Assembly: GCA_020444415.1 (NCBI GenBank)
Contig: JAHLLA010000002.1
Location: forward strand, 1 to 64,000
Source of the DNA: Bacteroidota bacterium
Lineage (GTDB): Bacteria > Bacteroidota > Bacteroidia > Bacteroidales > F082
Length of the DNA: 64,000 nt
Reading direction: 5' to 3'
Shown here: positions 52,692 to 61,969 of the stretch, piece by piece
How the letters are laid out: the number at the start of each line of letters is the position of its first letter
Position numbering within the stretch: the first letter of the stretch is position 1
The notes under the pieces: model-generated
What the model was told of the DNA's origin: nothing
The model's database searches: none
Seen by the model: only the letters and a program-made list of their open reading frames with translations
Translations under genes and position numbers: made by a program

Positions 52692-54623
52692 ATGCGAATC
52701 ATAATTATTTTACTGCTTTGGATAATAGTACCTGGCTCCTTTAAAAGTATAGAAGCTCAAATTGATAGCCTGGAATTACGACTTCAAACAGCTTCCGATA
52801 CGAATAAAGTAAAGATTTTATGCGATCTATGCTGGGAATACCGTTTTGTTTCATCAGATAAAGCGCTGACATATGGGAATGAAGCACTCGAGTTGTCAAA
52901 TGAACTGGATTTTCAAAAAGGGATAGCCCAATCCTACAATGATATGGGTATTATATATATTGATAAAGGCAATTACTCAAAAGCAGTTAACTATTTTAAC
53001 GAATCCATGCAAATAAGGAAAGCTATGCATGATAGTGCAGGTGTGGCTGCCCTATATAACAAATTGGGTATCGTTTACCAGAAAAAAGGCCAGTTAAAAG
53101 AAGCACTGGAAAATCAGATTGAAGCCCTAAAAATATATGAAGCCCTGGGTTCTGACTTATGGATTGGATACTGCCTGAATAATATTGCCATCGTACATCA
53201 AAATCTTGAAAATCTCGAAAAATCCCTTTCATATCATGAACGCGCCTTAATTTATCGATTAAAAATGGACGATATATATGGCGAAGCAGGTTCCTATGGT
53301 AATATGGCCAATGTGTATGTTAAATTGCATGATACCACTAAAGCTATTGAGTATTACAACAAAGCGCTTCAAATTTTCAGACAAATTGAAGATGGTGAAT
53401 CTATTAGTGCCATGCTCAGTAATTTGGGCAATATATACATTGCCAGGGGGGAAGAAGAAAAAGCGCTTATGCTTTTACACGAATCATTGGCCATCCGGGA
53501 AAAATCTGGTGATAAAAAAGGGCTGGCATCTTCCCTCATTAAAATAGGAGAGGCCTATACCAACCAGGGTAAGTACCAGGAAGCTTCTGTAGTGCTTTAC
53601 CGCGGATTAAAGCTGGCAAAAGAAATTGATGTGGTGGAAGAGGAAATGGTAGGCTACCTGAACCTGGCAAAAATGTATGCCTTGCAACATCAACTGGATA
53701 GTGCTTTCCGGAATATGTCACTTTATATTTCAACCAAAGATTCAGTATACAATCAGCGGCTCAAGCAACAAATTATTGATGTGCAAACCCGATACGAAAC
53801 GGAAAGAATGGAGCAGGATATCGATTTGCTGAAAAATAAAAATGAGCTGGCTGAATTAAATTTAAAACAAAAGCGAACAGAGAATCTAATTCTGATACTG
53901 TTGGTTATTATGATCATCGGAGCAGCAATTTTTACATACTACCGCTATAAACTGAAACAAAAGGCTGCACTTGATGAGGCCATCATCAGACATAACGAAC
54001 AAAAGTTAAAAGCAGTGCTTGAAGGCCAGGAGGCTGAAAGACGCCGGATAGCGCGCGAATTGCATGATGGGGTGGGGCAAAAACTTGCCGGTTTAAAATT
54101 AAACTGGTCAGGAATTGCTTCAGGCGATCAACTCGATAAGAAATCAGAATTGTATAGTTCGTTGAGCAACTTGATAGATGACACAGCAAGCGAAGTCAGA
54201 AATATCTCACACCAGATGCTACCTAAAGAACTGGAACAGTTTGGTTTAATTCCAGCTATAGAAGGACTGTTAAAGTATAGTTTTAGCAAAACCGCAATTC
54301 AGGTAACATTTGAACATTTTGGTATTAAGGCCAGATTTTCATATGCCGTTGAATTGGCTATTTTCAGAATATTGCAAGAACTGGTTGCTAACATATTAAA
54401 ACATGCAAAAGCCACCGAAGTAAAAGTTGAATTACTGAAAAGGAGAGAAAGAGTGCTATTGATAGTGGAGGATAACGGACAGGGATTTGAATTTAAAAGC
54501 AACAATAATCGCGGAATAGGGCTGATGAATATCGAGAGCCGTGTAGAATCTGTTAATGGCCTGCTAAATTATGAGTCTGAGAAAAATAAAGGTACAGTGG
54601 TTACAGTGAATATTCCCTGTTGA
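52692..54623 (+). CDS. TPR-containing sensor histidine kinase (HisKA_3 type)
   Basis: The 643-residue protein has a signal peptide or anchor (IIIILLLWIIVPGSF), about seven TPRs (about 50-330; NDMGIIYIDKGNYSKAVNYF and similar), a coiled coil, one membrane helix (about 397-417; NLILILLVIMIIGAAIF), then a cytoplasmic HisKA_3 domain. The phospho-acceptor His is in RELHDGVGQ, near residue 457. The ATPase part has N-box NILKHAKATEV and G-box EDNGQGF. The TPR part faces the periplasm. Its response regulator gene follows one base later, so the two form an operon. Confidence 0.95.
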   Translation: MRIIIILLLWIIVPGSFKSIEAQIDSLELRLQTASDTNKVKILCDLCWEYRFVSSDKALTYGNEALELSNELDFQKGIAQSYNDMGIIYIDKGNYSKAVNYFNESMQIRKAMHDSAGVAALYNKLGIVYQKKGQLKEALENQIEALKIYEALGSDLWIGYCLNNIAIVHQNLENLEKSLSYHERALIYRLKMDDIYGEAGSYGNMANVYVKLHDTTKAIEYYNKALQIFRQIEDGESISAMLSNLGNIYIARGEEEKALMLLHESLAIREKSGDKKGLASSLIKIGEAYTNQGKYQEASVVLYRGLKLAKEIDVVEEEMVGYLNLAKMYALQHQLDSAFRNMSLYISTKDSVYNQRLKQQIIDVQTRYETERMEQDIDLLKNKNELAELNLKQKRTENLILILLVIMIIGAAIFTYYRYKLKQKAALDEAIIRHNEQKLKAVLEGQEAERRRIARELHDGVGQKLAGLKLNWSGIASGDQLDKKSELYSSLSNLIDDTASEVRNISHQMLPKELEQFGLIPAIEGLLKYSFSKTAIQVTFEHFGIKARFSYAVELAIFRILQELVANILKHAKATEVKVELLKRRERVLLIVEDNGQGFEFKSNNNRGIGLMNIESRVESVNGLLNYESEKNKGTVVTVNIPC

Positions 54624-54624
54624 T

Positions 54625-55260
54625 ATGAAAAAGATTAAAGTTTTACTGGTGGATGACCACCAAATTATTTTAGATGGCATTAAATCATTGCTTGAAAACA
54701 CTGATGAAGTTCAGGTAGTAGCCACAGCTAATGATGGAAATGAAGCATTAAATACACTAAAATTGCTCACTGTAGATGTAATATTGATGGATATTGATAT
54801 GCCCGGGTTGAATGGTATTGATGCTACTCGTCAAATTCATGAAAAATATAAAGATGTGAAAGTCATCATGCTGACCATGCATAGTGAAAGCACCATGATC
54901 AAGAACTTGATTGAGATTGGGGCTTATGGCTATTTGTTAAAAAACTCAAGTAAAGAAGAATTGCTGGATGCCATTTACAAGGTAGCCAAAGGGGAAAAAT
55001 ATTTTTCTTCCGAGGTAACCATGTCGCTGCTCCATCCTGAAAAATCTAAAACATTCGACATTAAAATTGATTTTACCCAACGAGAGATCGAGATTATTCA
55101 ACTTCTTGCCGATGGGCTAACCAACAAGGAGATCGGCGACAAATTATTCATTAGCCATCGCACTGTGGATACGCACCGCACAAATATTATGAAAAAGGTA
55201 GGCGTAAATAATGTGGCTGGTCTCATCAGTTTTGCCATAAAAAACGGTTTGGTGGATTAA
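54625..55260 (+). CDS. NarL/FixJ-family response regulator
   Basis: A 211-residue regulator: receiver domain with acidic pair VDDHQ near residue 10, phospho-acceptor Asp56 (ILMDIDMPG), the Thr and Lys switch residues (MLTMHSES, LLKNSS), and a LuxR-type HTH (TQREIEIIQLLADGLTNKEI, KLFISHRTVDTHRTNIMKK). It is partner of the TPR kinase, with one base between the genes. Targets are unknown; the lipoprotein and beta-propeller genes downstream are candidates by position only. Confidence 0.96.
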   Translation: MKKIKVLLVDDHQIILDGIKSLLENTDEVQVVATANDGNEALNTLKLLTVDVILMDIDMPGLNGIDATRQIHEKYKDVKVIMLTMHSESTMIKNLIEIGAYGYLLKNSSKEELLDAIYKVAKGEKYFSSEVTMSLLHPEKSKTFDIKIDFTQREIEIIQLLADGLTNKEIGDKLFISHRTVDTHRTNIMKKVGVNNVAGLISFAIKNGLVD

Positions 55261-55344
55261 CATTTCATTAAACCGCTTCAAATTAGGGTAAACACCTTAG
55301 TTAATTAAGGTAAACCCTCTATAAGCTTTCGTATTTCGAGGATA

Positions 55345-55352
55345 TAGTTTTG
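55345..55352 (+). promoter_or_regulatory. Possible promoter -7 element upstream of the 55.4-kb hairpin
   Basis: TAGTTTTG fits TAnnTTTG. A transcript from near 55359 would run about 130 nt to the hairpin terminator at 55489, forming a short RNA or a leader. Confidence 0.35.
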
Positions 55353-55413
55353 TGATCGTATCGTGTGATACTTTTTCAAAGCTGATTTTTTCATGATGAT
55401 TTAAGAGACATTT

Positions 55414-55489
55414 CAGCGCGATCGTCAGCAGTATAACCGAATTTTAGCTTTGAGATTCACACGAAACTGACCTTCGCGCTGTTTTTTTT
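55414..55489 (+). terminator. Large-loop hairpin with T8 run, intrinsic terminator or leader RNA
   Basis: CAGCGCGA (55414-55421) pairs with TCGCGCTG (55474-55481), and GTCAG pairs with CTGAC just inside across a 2x2 internal loop. Eight T follow (55482-55489). The loop is about 37 nt. A second TAnnTTTG element (55445-55452) lies in this loop. Confidence 0.65.
55445..55452 (+). promoter_or_regulatory. Possible promoter of the lipoprotein gene, inside the hairpin loop
   Basis: TAGCTTTG fits TAnnTTTG and would start RNA near 55459, about 50 nt before the lipoprotein ATG. Such a transcript lacks the hairpin 5' arm and would not be terminated. Confidence 0.4.
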
Positions 55490-55509
55490 AACTAATAATT
55501 AATTTAACT

Positions 55510-55983
55510 ATGAAATCAAGAAATCTATTATTAATGATGTTAATCGCGGGAGTAACTATGTTGAGCTCATGCAAAAAAAATGATGATGATACAGGTCCTG
55601 TTGGAAGTAATGGAAGTATCAGCTTAAAAGTGGATGGATCTACCTGGAATGCATCACTGTCTGTTCAGGCAGTAAATTCAAACGGTGTAATTAATGTAAC
55701 CGGAAGTGATTCAAATGCCAAACAGGCAGGTGTAACCCTATACGGTGTATCGGCACCCGGAACTTACCAGGTGGGACCGCCAAACGCCGGTAATATGTTA
55801 CGCTGGACCGAAGGATTGGGACAAAACGACACCTACCAGGCAAATGGCGTAATTGGAACAGGAACAGTTACGGTTACAGAGTTAAGTGATAGTAAAATTA
55901 AAGGAACATTTAGCTTTACAGGTTACAATACCTCACAAACCTCAAAGCAAATTACAGAAGGTACATTTGAAGCTAACTTTTAA
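55510..55983 (+). CDS. DUF6252-like lipoprotein
   Basis: A 157-residue lipoprotein (lipobox LSSC, Cys about 21) with a flexible Asp-rich start and a beta-rich body of the DUF6252 type: SISLKVDGSTWNASLSVQAV, VTLYGVSAPGTYQVG, IKGTFSFTGYN, and the closing ITEGTFEANF. Such proteins occur in many copies in Bacteroidota; no function is set. It may be the first gene of a set of exported proteins running to 59365. Confidence 0.78.
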   Translation: MKSRNLLLMMLIAGVTMLSSCKKNDDDTGPVGSNGSISLKVDGSTWNASLSVQAVNSNGVINVTGSDSNAKQAGVTLYGVSAPGTYQVGPPNAGNMLRWTEGLGQNDTYQANGVIGTGTVTVTELSDSKIKGTFSFTGYNTSQTSKQITEGTFEANF

Positions 55984-56075
55984 TCTCAGGAATGAGGATG
56001 TGTGCTGACGCGGAGCGGAAGTACACATCCCCTTATTCCTATCTCATTAAACTTCAACACCTCAATCCAGCAATC

Positions 56076-57215
56076 ATGAAACGGTTTGTAATTCTATCCT
56101 TAATAACGATTCTGTTCGTGCACGCATCTTCGCAGGGCACTGGCTATGAATTCGAAAGGATCAAAATCGGTGATGCAAAACATATTGTTTCAGGACTTTC
56201 CCTCTCTCCGGATAGATCTGTATTAGCCATTAGTTCTATTCAAGGATTCCCTTTGAATTTATTTGATTGGAAAAATGGGGAAGTGATCAGGGAATTTAAT
56301 GTTGGGAATTGGTATGCCGGCTCTTCTATTGATTATTCAGCAAAAGGCAAGTTTATTTTAATGAACCAACTGTTTTATACAGACTTTGCCTTGAATAAAG
56401 ATAAAGAAGTAAAGTTTGATATTATAAATGCAGAAACAGGGGAGCGGGTTAAACGCTTTAATGAATATCATGCGGTTACCATTTCTCCTGATGAACAATT
56501 TGCATTGGCACTTTCGGGTGAATCAGTGAGTTTCTGGAATTTGTCGAGCGGTAATATGGAATCAGCATTCAAAGTTGATGAAGCTACCAATGCCATTGCA
56601 ATTAGCCCTGATGGTAATTTAATAGCCATCTCTCATAAATTATCAGAGGAATCCGCCAAAAACATGCCTCAGTTGCAACGCGACAAAAAAGTGTTGAAAT
56701 CAGCACTTAAATACAAACAACAAGTTTCCGTTTATGATGCAACTACCTTTCAGAAATTATATACAGTCAATGAACTTTATGATATCATTTACAAACTCAG
56801 ATTTTCGGATAATGGCCGTGATTTGTTTTGTCTGAATATTCCCCATCTAAAGATTCAAAACTCAGATAAACGCCAGTCATATATTAATGTAATTGATGTC
56901 GATTCGGGAAGTCCAAAAAGGAGAGGATTCACTTCGCAGGCATACTACGAGCCTGATTTTAAACTGAGTGACGATGGCAAATGGCTGGGTGTTGTTTCCA
57001 ATAATAACAGGTTTTTAGAGCTTCATATCTATGATTTCGAAACAGGTAAAATGGAGTATCGTTTTCAGCAGAGTTACCGCCTTTTTGAAAAAAATGAGGG
57101 TGAGATGATTGCTGTTGATTCACGCATATTTTTTGTATTCCTGCCCGATAATGAATCCATACTAATGACCATGGGAAACCACTTAATTCGATGGAATTTT
57201 ATTAAAAATGAATAA
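56076..57215 (+). CDS. Exported WD40/beta-propeller-like protein
   Basis: A 379-residue protein with a signal peptide (FVILSLITILFVHASSQ) and WD40-like blades: HIVSGLSLSPDRSVLAISS, TISPDEQFALALSGESVSFWN, AIAISPDGNLIAISHK, KLSDDGKWLGVVS. The SPDG/SDDG motifs are typical blade tips. No catalytic residues are seen; this class usually binds a partner or acts as a scaffold. An in-frame ATG at 55992 gives an extended N-terminus without a signal peptide, so ATG 56076 is preferred. Confidence 0.82.
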   Translation: MKRFVILSLITILFVHASSQGTGYEFERIKIGDAKHIVSGLSLSPDRSVLAISSIQGFPLNLFDWKNGEVIREFNVGNWYAGSSIDYSAKGKFILMNQLFYTDFALNKDKEVKFDIINAETGERVKRFNEYHAVTISPDEQFALALSGESVSFWNLSSGNMESAFKVDEATNAIAISPDGNLIAISHKLSEESAKNMPQLQRDKKVLKSALKYKQQVSVYDATTFQKLYTVNELYDIIYKLRFSDNGRDLFCLNIPHLKIQNSDKRQSYINVIDVDSGSPKRRGFTSQAYYEPDFKLSDDGKWLGVVSNNNRFLELHIYDFETGKMEYRFQQSYRLFEKNEGEMIAVDSRIFFVFLPDNESILMTMGNHLIRWNFIKNE

Positions 57216-57343
57216 GATGAAACGGCCACGAAATTTAACATTTTAAAATACATATACGAAAATGATTAAAATTCATCGAGAGTTACTGAATGTGAAGATG
57301 CTCTTAGTTCATAGATATTCAGATAATTAAAAATTTTAAACAG

Positions 57344-57709
57344 ATGAAATATTTACTAGTAATTATAAGTCTATTATTTACAGTTCAACTTTCAGCACAA
57401 CAAAAAGTACTTCTTGACCAGGTTGAAGAAATTGAACGAATGGCATTTCAGGAATTTGAAATCGCAATGGCCCAACCCGAAGGCAGTTTATATCAGTTTG
57501 GCCAGGAAAATAATATTGAGGGAAAATATACTTTCAAAGTATCCATAGGCGAAAAAAATAGAGTCACCTCAGTATTCGTGCTGGAGCGAAAAGGAGGGGA
57601 CATACCGATGCAAAATAAAGTAAAGGACGCCATTAAAGAATTCAAGTTCGATTCGTTCAAAGTTCCGAAAGGAAAACACTACAATATAAAATACTCTTTT
57701 CAATTTTAA
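57344..57709 (+). CDS. Small exported protein, possibly TonB-C-like, unknown
   Basis: A 121-residue protein with a signal peptide (YLLVIISLLFTVQLSAQQ) and a short alpha/beta domain whose end (QNKVKDAIKEFKFDSFKVPK) resembles TonB C-terminal-type domains. Most of the domain (KYTFKVSIGEKNRVTSVFVL) fits that reading, but the match is weak. It lies between the two propeller genes, 128 bp after the first and 15 bp before the second. Confidence 0.65.
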   Translation: MKYLLVIISLLFTVQLSAQQKVLLDQVEEIERMAFQEFEIAMAQPEGSLYQFGQENNIEGKYTFKVSIGEKNRVTSVFVLERKGGDIPMQNKVKDAIKEFKFDSFKVPKGKHYNIKYSFQF

Positions 57710-57724
57710 TTAAATCTTAAAGCT

Positions 57725-59365
57725 ATGAAGAAATTACTATTCGTTGCAATGTATGCAACACTCTGCCTGACCTCTTTTTCGCAGGGCGAAATGCCGGAAG
57801 TTTGGCAAAAAGACATGGGGTTTAAATTTACCCATACGGGCACAGGCCTCGAAGTGAATGATTACAGTTATGTCGCTTCCGACAAGGAAATGGCTGTATT
57901 CAGTAACAAAGACGGAAGCATTTACTGGACTAAAACATTCAAAGAAATAGCTCCAAATTTGAAAAAAATCGATGAGCTTGTACCATTTTGGGAATCGAAG
58001 GTTATTTTTCTATTTGACCGAAAAGCCGGAAAAGACCAGATCGCATGTATTGACCTGACCAATGGTTCACTTTTATGGACAACGGATAAATATCAGAAGG
58101 TAACCGAAGATATGGTTGTATATATTGAAGAAGATCACAGTTTTGCTATTTCTTTAAAAGATGAACTTGTATATGTGAGAGCACATACGGGTGAAGAACT
58201 ATGGTCAACATCAAAGTTTCAGGGCGTTGTAGGAAAATATATTTACAACTCAGATGATCAAACAATGGTGATGGTTAATTTTATTCCCAGCGGCATTATT
58301 GCATTTTTTACGGGCTTTAAAAACCAGATCGTTCGCATCAATATGAAAAATGGTGATATCATTTGGGAAAACACCTATATAGGCCGGGCAGACAGAAAGG
58401 TTATTTCAAGAGATTTTGTATATGATCTTCAAATAGATGGAGATAAAGTCCTACTAAAACTCGCAGGGTTACAGGTATACGATTACAATACAGGCGCCAG
58501 TATATGGTCAGCAGCATTTGATTTTACACCTGATGTTATAAAAGCCCCGAAAAATGTCGTGAAATGGGGTGTATACGGTACGGTTGCTGATCCGGTTGTT
58601 GTTGGCGATGATATTTATGTGCTGGATATGGCCAATAAAAAAAGCCAATATGTTAAAAAATATGATTATCACACAGGAAAATTATTGTGGACGTCTTCAG
58701 AAATAAAAGGTGCCAAAGCAATACCCGAAATGACTGTAGTTGATGATGTAGTAGCGTTGCAGATTGGTGGATTGGTAGAAGTACAATATCGACAGAAAAT
58801 CGTTACACAGTATTATACCATTTATTATGATATTATTAAATATGATAATGCAAAACCGAATGGTGTGCAGGCATTTAACACAGTGGATGGCTCTTTGAGA
58901 TGGGATAGCGAGAAGTTCAGAAAAGGGATTACTAACAGTATATCTGTGGGTGGCAATTACATCGTTTGTAGTGGAAAATCACTCTATTCAATTGATATTA
59001 AAACGGGAAACGATAATTACGAAGTTCCCGTTTCAAAAGGCGGGGTTGGACTGGCTCAGATGATCCAGGCATATGGCGATAATACGATTATCGTTATTGG
59101 AGAAAAAGGTCTATCGAGTTTTAACGCTAATGATGGTTCTTTTGTCAAAAATTCGGTTTATAAAAAATCTGCGCCATCAGGTCAGATAGGAGATTTGTTG
59201 TTAATGAAAACCGATAAAGATGATGCTGCTGTATTTAACCTGGCCGATTTGTCATTTAAACAATACAATGCCCGCAAAGGTGCCATTACTTCATTTGAAA
59301 AGGAAGATGGTAAATACCTGTATGTATATGAAAAAGATCAGGTAACAAAACTGAAAACGGAATAA
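57725..59365 (+). CDS. Exported PQQ-type beta-propeller protein
   Basis: A 546-residue protein with a signal peptide (LLFVAMYATLCLTSFSQ) and PQQ-type propeller blades: DKDGSIYWTK-like turns such as NKDGSIYWTKTF, IDLTNGSLLWTTDK, RAHTGEELWSTSKF, NMKNGDIIWENTY, YDYHTGKLLWTSSE and NTVDGSLRWDSEKF. The (N/T)G..LW motif recurs at least six times. There is no PQQ-ligand pattern I can verify, so it may be a binding or scaffold propeller. It ends the exported-protein set, followed by a terminator 20 bp later. Confidence 0.88.
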   Translation: MKKLLFVAMYATLCLTSFSQGEMPEVWQKDMGFKFTHTGTGLEVNDYSYVASDKEMAVFSNKDGSIYWTKTFKEIAPNLKKIDELVPFWESKVIFLFDRKAGKDQIACIDLTNGSLLWTTDKYQKVTEDMVVYIEEDHSFAISLKDELVYVRAHTGEELWSTSKFQGVVGKYIYNSDDQTMVMVNFIPSGIIAFFTGFKNQIVRINMKNGDIIWENTYIGRADRKVISRDFVYDLQIDGDKVLLKLAGLQVYDYNTGASIWSAAFDFTPDVIKAPKNVVKWGVYGTVADPVVVGDDIYVLDMANKKSQYVKKYDYHTGKLLWTSSEIKGAKAIPEMTVVDDVVALQIGGLVEVQYRQKIVTQYYTIYYDIIKYDNAKPNGVQAFNTVDGSLRWDSEKFRKGITNSISVGGNYIVCSGKSLYSIDIKTGNDNYEVPVSKGGVGLAQMIQAYGDNTIIVIGEKGLSSFNANDGSFVKNSVYKKSAPSGQIGDLLLMKTDKDDAAVFNLADLSFKQYNARKGAITSFEKEDGKYLYVYEKDQVTKLKTE

Positions 59366-59384
59366 TTAACTAAAACCCTATAAA

Positions 59385-59416
59385 AAAGAGTCTTCAGCCG
59401 GAGGCTCTTTTTTTTT
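59385..59416 (+). terminator. Intrinsic terminator after the propeller gene
   Basis: AAAGAGTCTTC pairs with GGAGGCTCTTT over 11 bp (two G-T pairs) around loop AGCC, followed by a T-run. Confidence 0.88.
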
Positions 59417-59502
59417 ACTTAAAAAAAACACACAAGTTTATCCCTGAACAGTCATTTTTAATCGTTACAGTTTTGCATAATGTTATATGAATTGAAAATG
59501 TT

Positions 59503-60522
59503 TTAAAGTCCGCTTTCATTTTTAAGCAAACCTTTCAAATCTTCAATTTGTTCTAATGTTCCCAAAACAAATAATTTGGATTCATGAATAAGTTTAGTGT
59601 CTGGTGATGGATTCATGATCAGTTCGCCTTGAGCAGTTTTCATGCCAATAATATTAGCACCTGATTTTCTGCGAATGGCAAACTCCTTAATAGGTTTGTT
59701 TCTCATCTCTTCAGGTAATTCATTACAGGCTATTTCCATTAATTGGGTGGGCGAATCACTGTGAAGCGTCAGATGCTCTAAAAACTCAACAATATCGGGT
59801 TGCGCAACAAGTGTTGCCATATGAGCCCCTCCAACGCGTTCCGGTAATACTACGCTGTCAACACCGGCCATTCTTAACTTTTTCTCAGCACTATCGCTTG
59901 AAGCGCGACTGATGATTTTTAAGGCTGGATTAAGTGCTCGAGCAGTCAGTACAACAAAAAGGTTATCAGCATCGTTAGGCAGAGTTGTAATTAGTGCCCT
60001 TGCCGATTTTATATCAGCTTTAAGTAAAACTTCATCATCCGTTGCATTGCCTTCAATAAACCTGATAGGCCTGCCAATATTATTGATAACAATTTCATGG
60101 TTTTCGTCAATCACTACCACGTTCGAACCGAATGCCATCAATTCCTTAACAACCTGGTCACCATTTCGGCCATAACCAACAACAACAACATGATTTTCCA
60201 TTTTTCTATTTTTTTTTCGTTTGCTAAAACCGGGATAAAAAAAACTCATTTGACTTTTAAATAAACTTTGTGTGATGGAAGTGATAAAATAAGTTAAAAC
60301 ACCAAGGCTGCCGAGTATAAGAAACGTAGTGAATACTTTTCCTCCATCAGAAAGTGGTTGAGCTTCTCTGAATCCTACTGTTGAGACGGTAATTATCGTC
60401 ATATACATCGCGTTGATAAAGCTAAAGCCATCAATCAACATATACCCGAAAATACCTGTAACAATTATCGCGATCAGGTAAATGCCTGCCAGTATTAAAT
60501 TCCGTGCACTGTCTTTATCCAC
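59503..60522 (-). CDS. Two-helix potassium channel with RCK (TrkA-N/C) domain
   Basis: A 339-residue channel subunit. Two helices (about 9-28 and 66-90) flank a pore loop with filter TVGFREAQ. A Rossmann-type TrkA-N domain (VVVVGYGRNGDQVVKEL, about 113-128; DENHEI; VLLKADIKSARALITTL) and a TrkA-C domain follow. It has the MthK/GsuK-like layout. The filter TVGF with R-E in place of the canonical GYGD is a variant. The start is GTG 60522. Ligand (Ca2+, NAD or c-di-AMP) is not set. Confidence 0.9.
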   Translation of the reverse strand: MDKDSARNLILAGIYLIAIIVTGIFGYMLIDGFSFINAMYMTIITVSTVGFREAQPLSDGGKVFTTFLILGSLGVLTYFITSITQSLFKSQMSFFYPGFSKRKKNRKMENHVVVVGYGRNGDQVVKELMAFGSNVVVIDENHEIVINNIGRPIRFIEGNATDDEVLLKADIKSARALITTLPNDADNLFVVLTARALNPALKIISRASSDSAEKKLRMAGVDSVVLPERVGGAHMATLVAQPDIVEFLEHLTLHSDSPTQLMEIACNELPEEMRNKPIKEFAIRRKSGANIIGMKTAQGELIMNPSPDTKLIHESKLFVLGTLEQIEDLKGLLKNESGL

Positions 60523-60575
60523 AATTATTTATTAAATGTAATTTATCACAAATTTAGAAAAACAAATGGTGCAAC

Positions 60576-61862
60576 CTACATATTCCTACTGATCAAACTA
60601 TGGCCGAACCGGCAGCTTAGGCATCTTTTTTTATCACAATAGTTTTTTTTCAATTGAAGAACAGCTTGTGATTGTTTGGCATTTTCAATTTTCAGACCTA
60701 GTGACAAAAATTTTCTGGTAATCGTGTTTTTTTCAGCTTTTATTTGTTCATACCAAAGTAAAGCCTTGTCCTGAACTTCCTGTAATTCAAAAATTTTTCC
60801 ATAAATAAATGTAAAAGGAATCACGGTATTGATAAGTAGCAAGTCAATAGAACTGTTGCCAAGTTGTACACTTTTTGATTTTGATATACGGTCGAAATAG
60901 GAATGGTTCAACCAGTAGTTGTGTGCTTTCACCTTAATTAATGACTTAATATCGTTTAGGCGGTTCATTTCGAGCATTTTCGTCAAAAGTCCTGCACTAG
61001 ACATTACAAGTGCTGCAAATTGTGATAATCTTATGGTTGGGAAATTAGATGGTCGCATTCTTAGAAACTTCCAAATTTTGCTATCAAGAGCATCTAAGCA
61101 GTATTTTTCTGATAAAAAATGATACTCCATTTTTAACGCGTTCGGATATTCATCTTTAAATTTCTTTGCCAACATGCCTGATTGTCCGAATATCAATGCT
61201 TCCAGTTGATCAGGTCTATTTGCGTGTTTGCTCAAAATTTGATAAGGAAGTGATTTAGCTAATAATTCAAAAGCATCGGCATTGGTGTTAAAACCAAAAT
61301 TCCTGCAAAGTTGCCTGTAAAATATTTCTGTAAAATTTTGTTGGTTTAACTCTAATTGTTGTGCTATTCCTAGTGCTTTTTCTTCAAGGCGCTCGATGCA
61401 AAGGCTCTCAAACCAGGCAAACTGAGTAAAATGATCAATTTGATGAATTTGTTGTTCGCAAGGTATCCAGTTAGTATTGTTTAAAAAAGATTGATAAGTA
61501 GTTAATAATTGTGGGTCAAACAGGCCTTTTAAGACAATTGTTGGTATTTTTTCTCCGTTCAGCCGGTATACAGGTACATCATCCGTGTATACTACATGTA
61601 GGATAATATTATCATATGAAGGGTCATTTTGATGCTTGTGTAATTTCCAATCAGATGATTTTACATGAATTTCAATATTACCCGCCCAGGTGGTATTTTC
61701 AATTTTAATTTTTGCATTAAATAAATCCGGACCGCTATCCCGATTTCTGCTGCCGGGATGAATGATTTGTATTTTTTCTCCGGATTCATGCACGAATAAT
61801 TGATCTGTATAAAACAGTTTATTGCTCCACAGGTATATTAAAAATTCCTCATTCATGCACAT
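60576..61862 (-). CDS. DUF2851 family protein
   Basis: A 428-residue cytoplasmic protein of the DUF2851 family. Marks are EEFLIYLWSNKLFYTD near the start, IIHPGSRNRDSGPDLFNAKI, GNIEIHVKSSDWKLH, PSYDNIILHVVY, and a C-terminal Cys group (CDKKRCLSC). The latter could bind a metal. The family is confined largely to Bacteroidota and has no known function. ATG 61862 and ATG 61856 are both possible starts. Confidence 0.88.
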   Translation of the reverse strand: MCMNEEFLIYLWSNKLFYTDQLFVHESGEKIQIIHPGSRNRDSGPDLFNAKIKIENTTWAGNIEIHVKSSDWKLHKHQNDPSYDNIILHVVYTDDVPVYRLNGEKIPTIVLKGLFDPQLLTTYQSFLNNTNWIPCEQQIHQIDHFTQFAWFESLCIERLEEKALGIAQQLELNQQNFTEIFYRQLCRNFGFNTNADAFELLAKSLPYQILSKHANRPDQLEALIFGQSGMLAKKFKDEYPNALKMEYHFLSEKYCLDALDSKIWKFLRMRPSNFPTIRLSQFAALVMSSAGLLTKMLEMNRLNDIKSLIKVKAHNYWLNHSYFDRISKSKSVQLGNSSIDLLLINTVIPFTFIYGKIFELQEVQDKALLWYEQIKAEKNTITRKFLSLGLKIENAKQSQAVLQLKKNYCDKKRCLSCRFGHSLISRNM

Positions 61863-61915
61863 AAATAAGCAAAATAAATAAAATATCTCTCTGGTTTTCG
61901 ATAAAAAAAATAGTA

Positions 61916-61947
61916 TTTGCCAAATTCATTCAGAAAGCTTATTTTTG
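61916..61947 (+). promoter_or_regulatory. Promoter of the zapB-like/zapA genes
   Basis: TTTG (61916-61919), a 20-bp spacer and TATTTTTG (61940-61947) give a full match to the Bacteroidota -33/-7 promoter. The start site would be near 61954, about 16 nt before ATG 61970. Confidence 0.8.
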
Positions 61948-61969
61948 CTTAACAGATTTAAAGTTTTCA

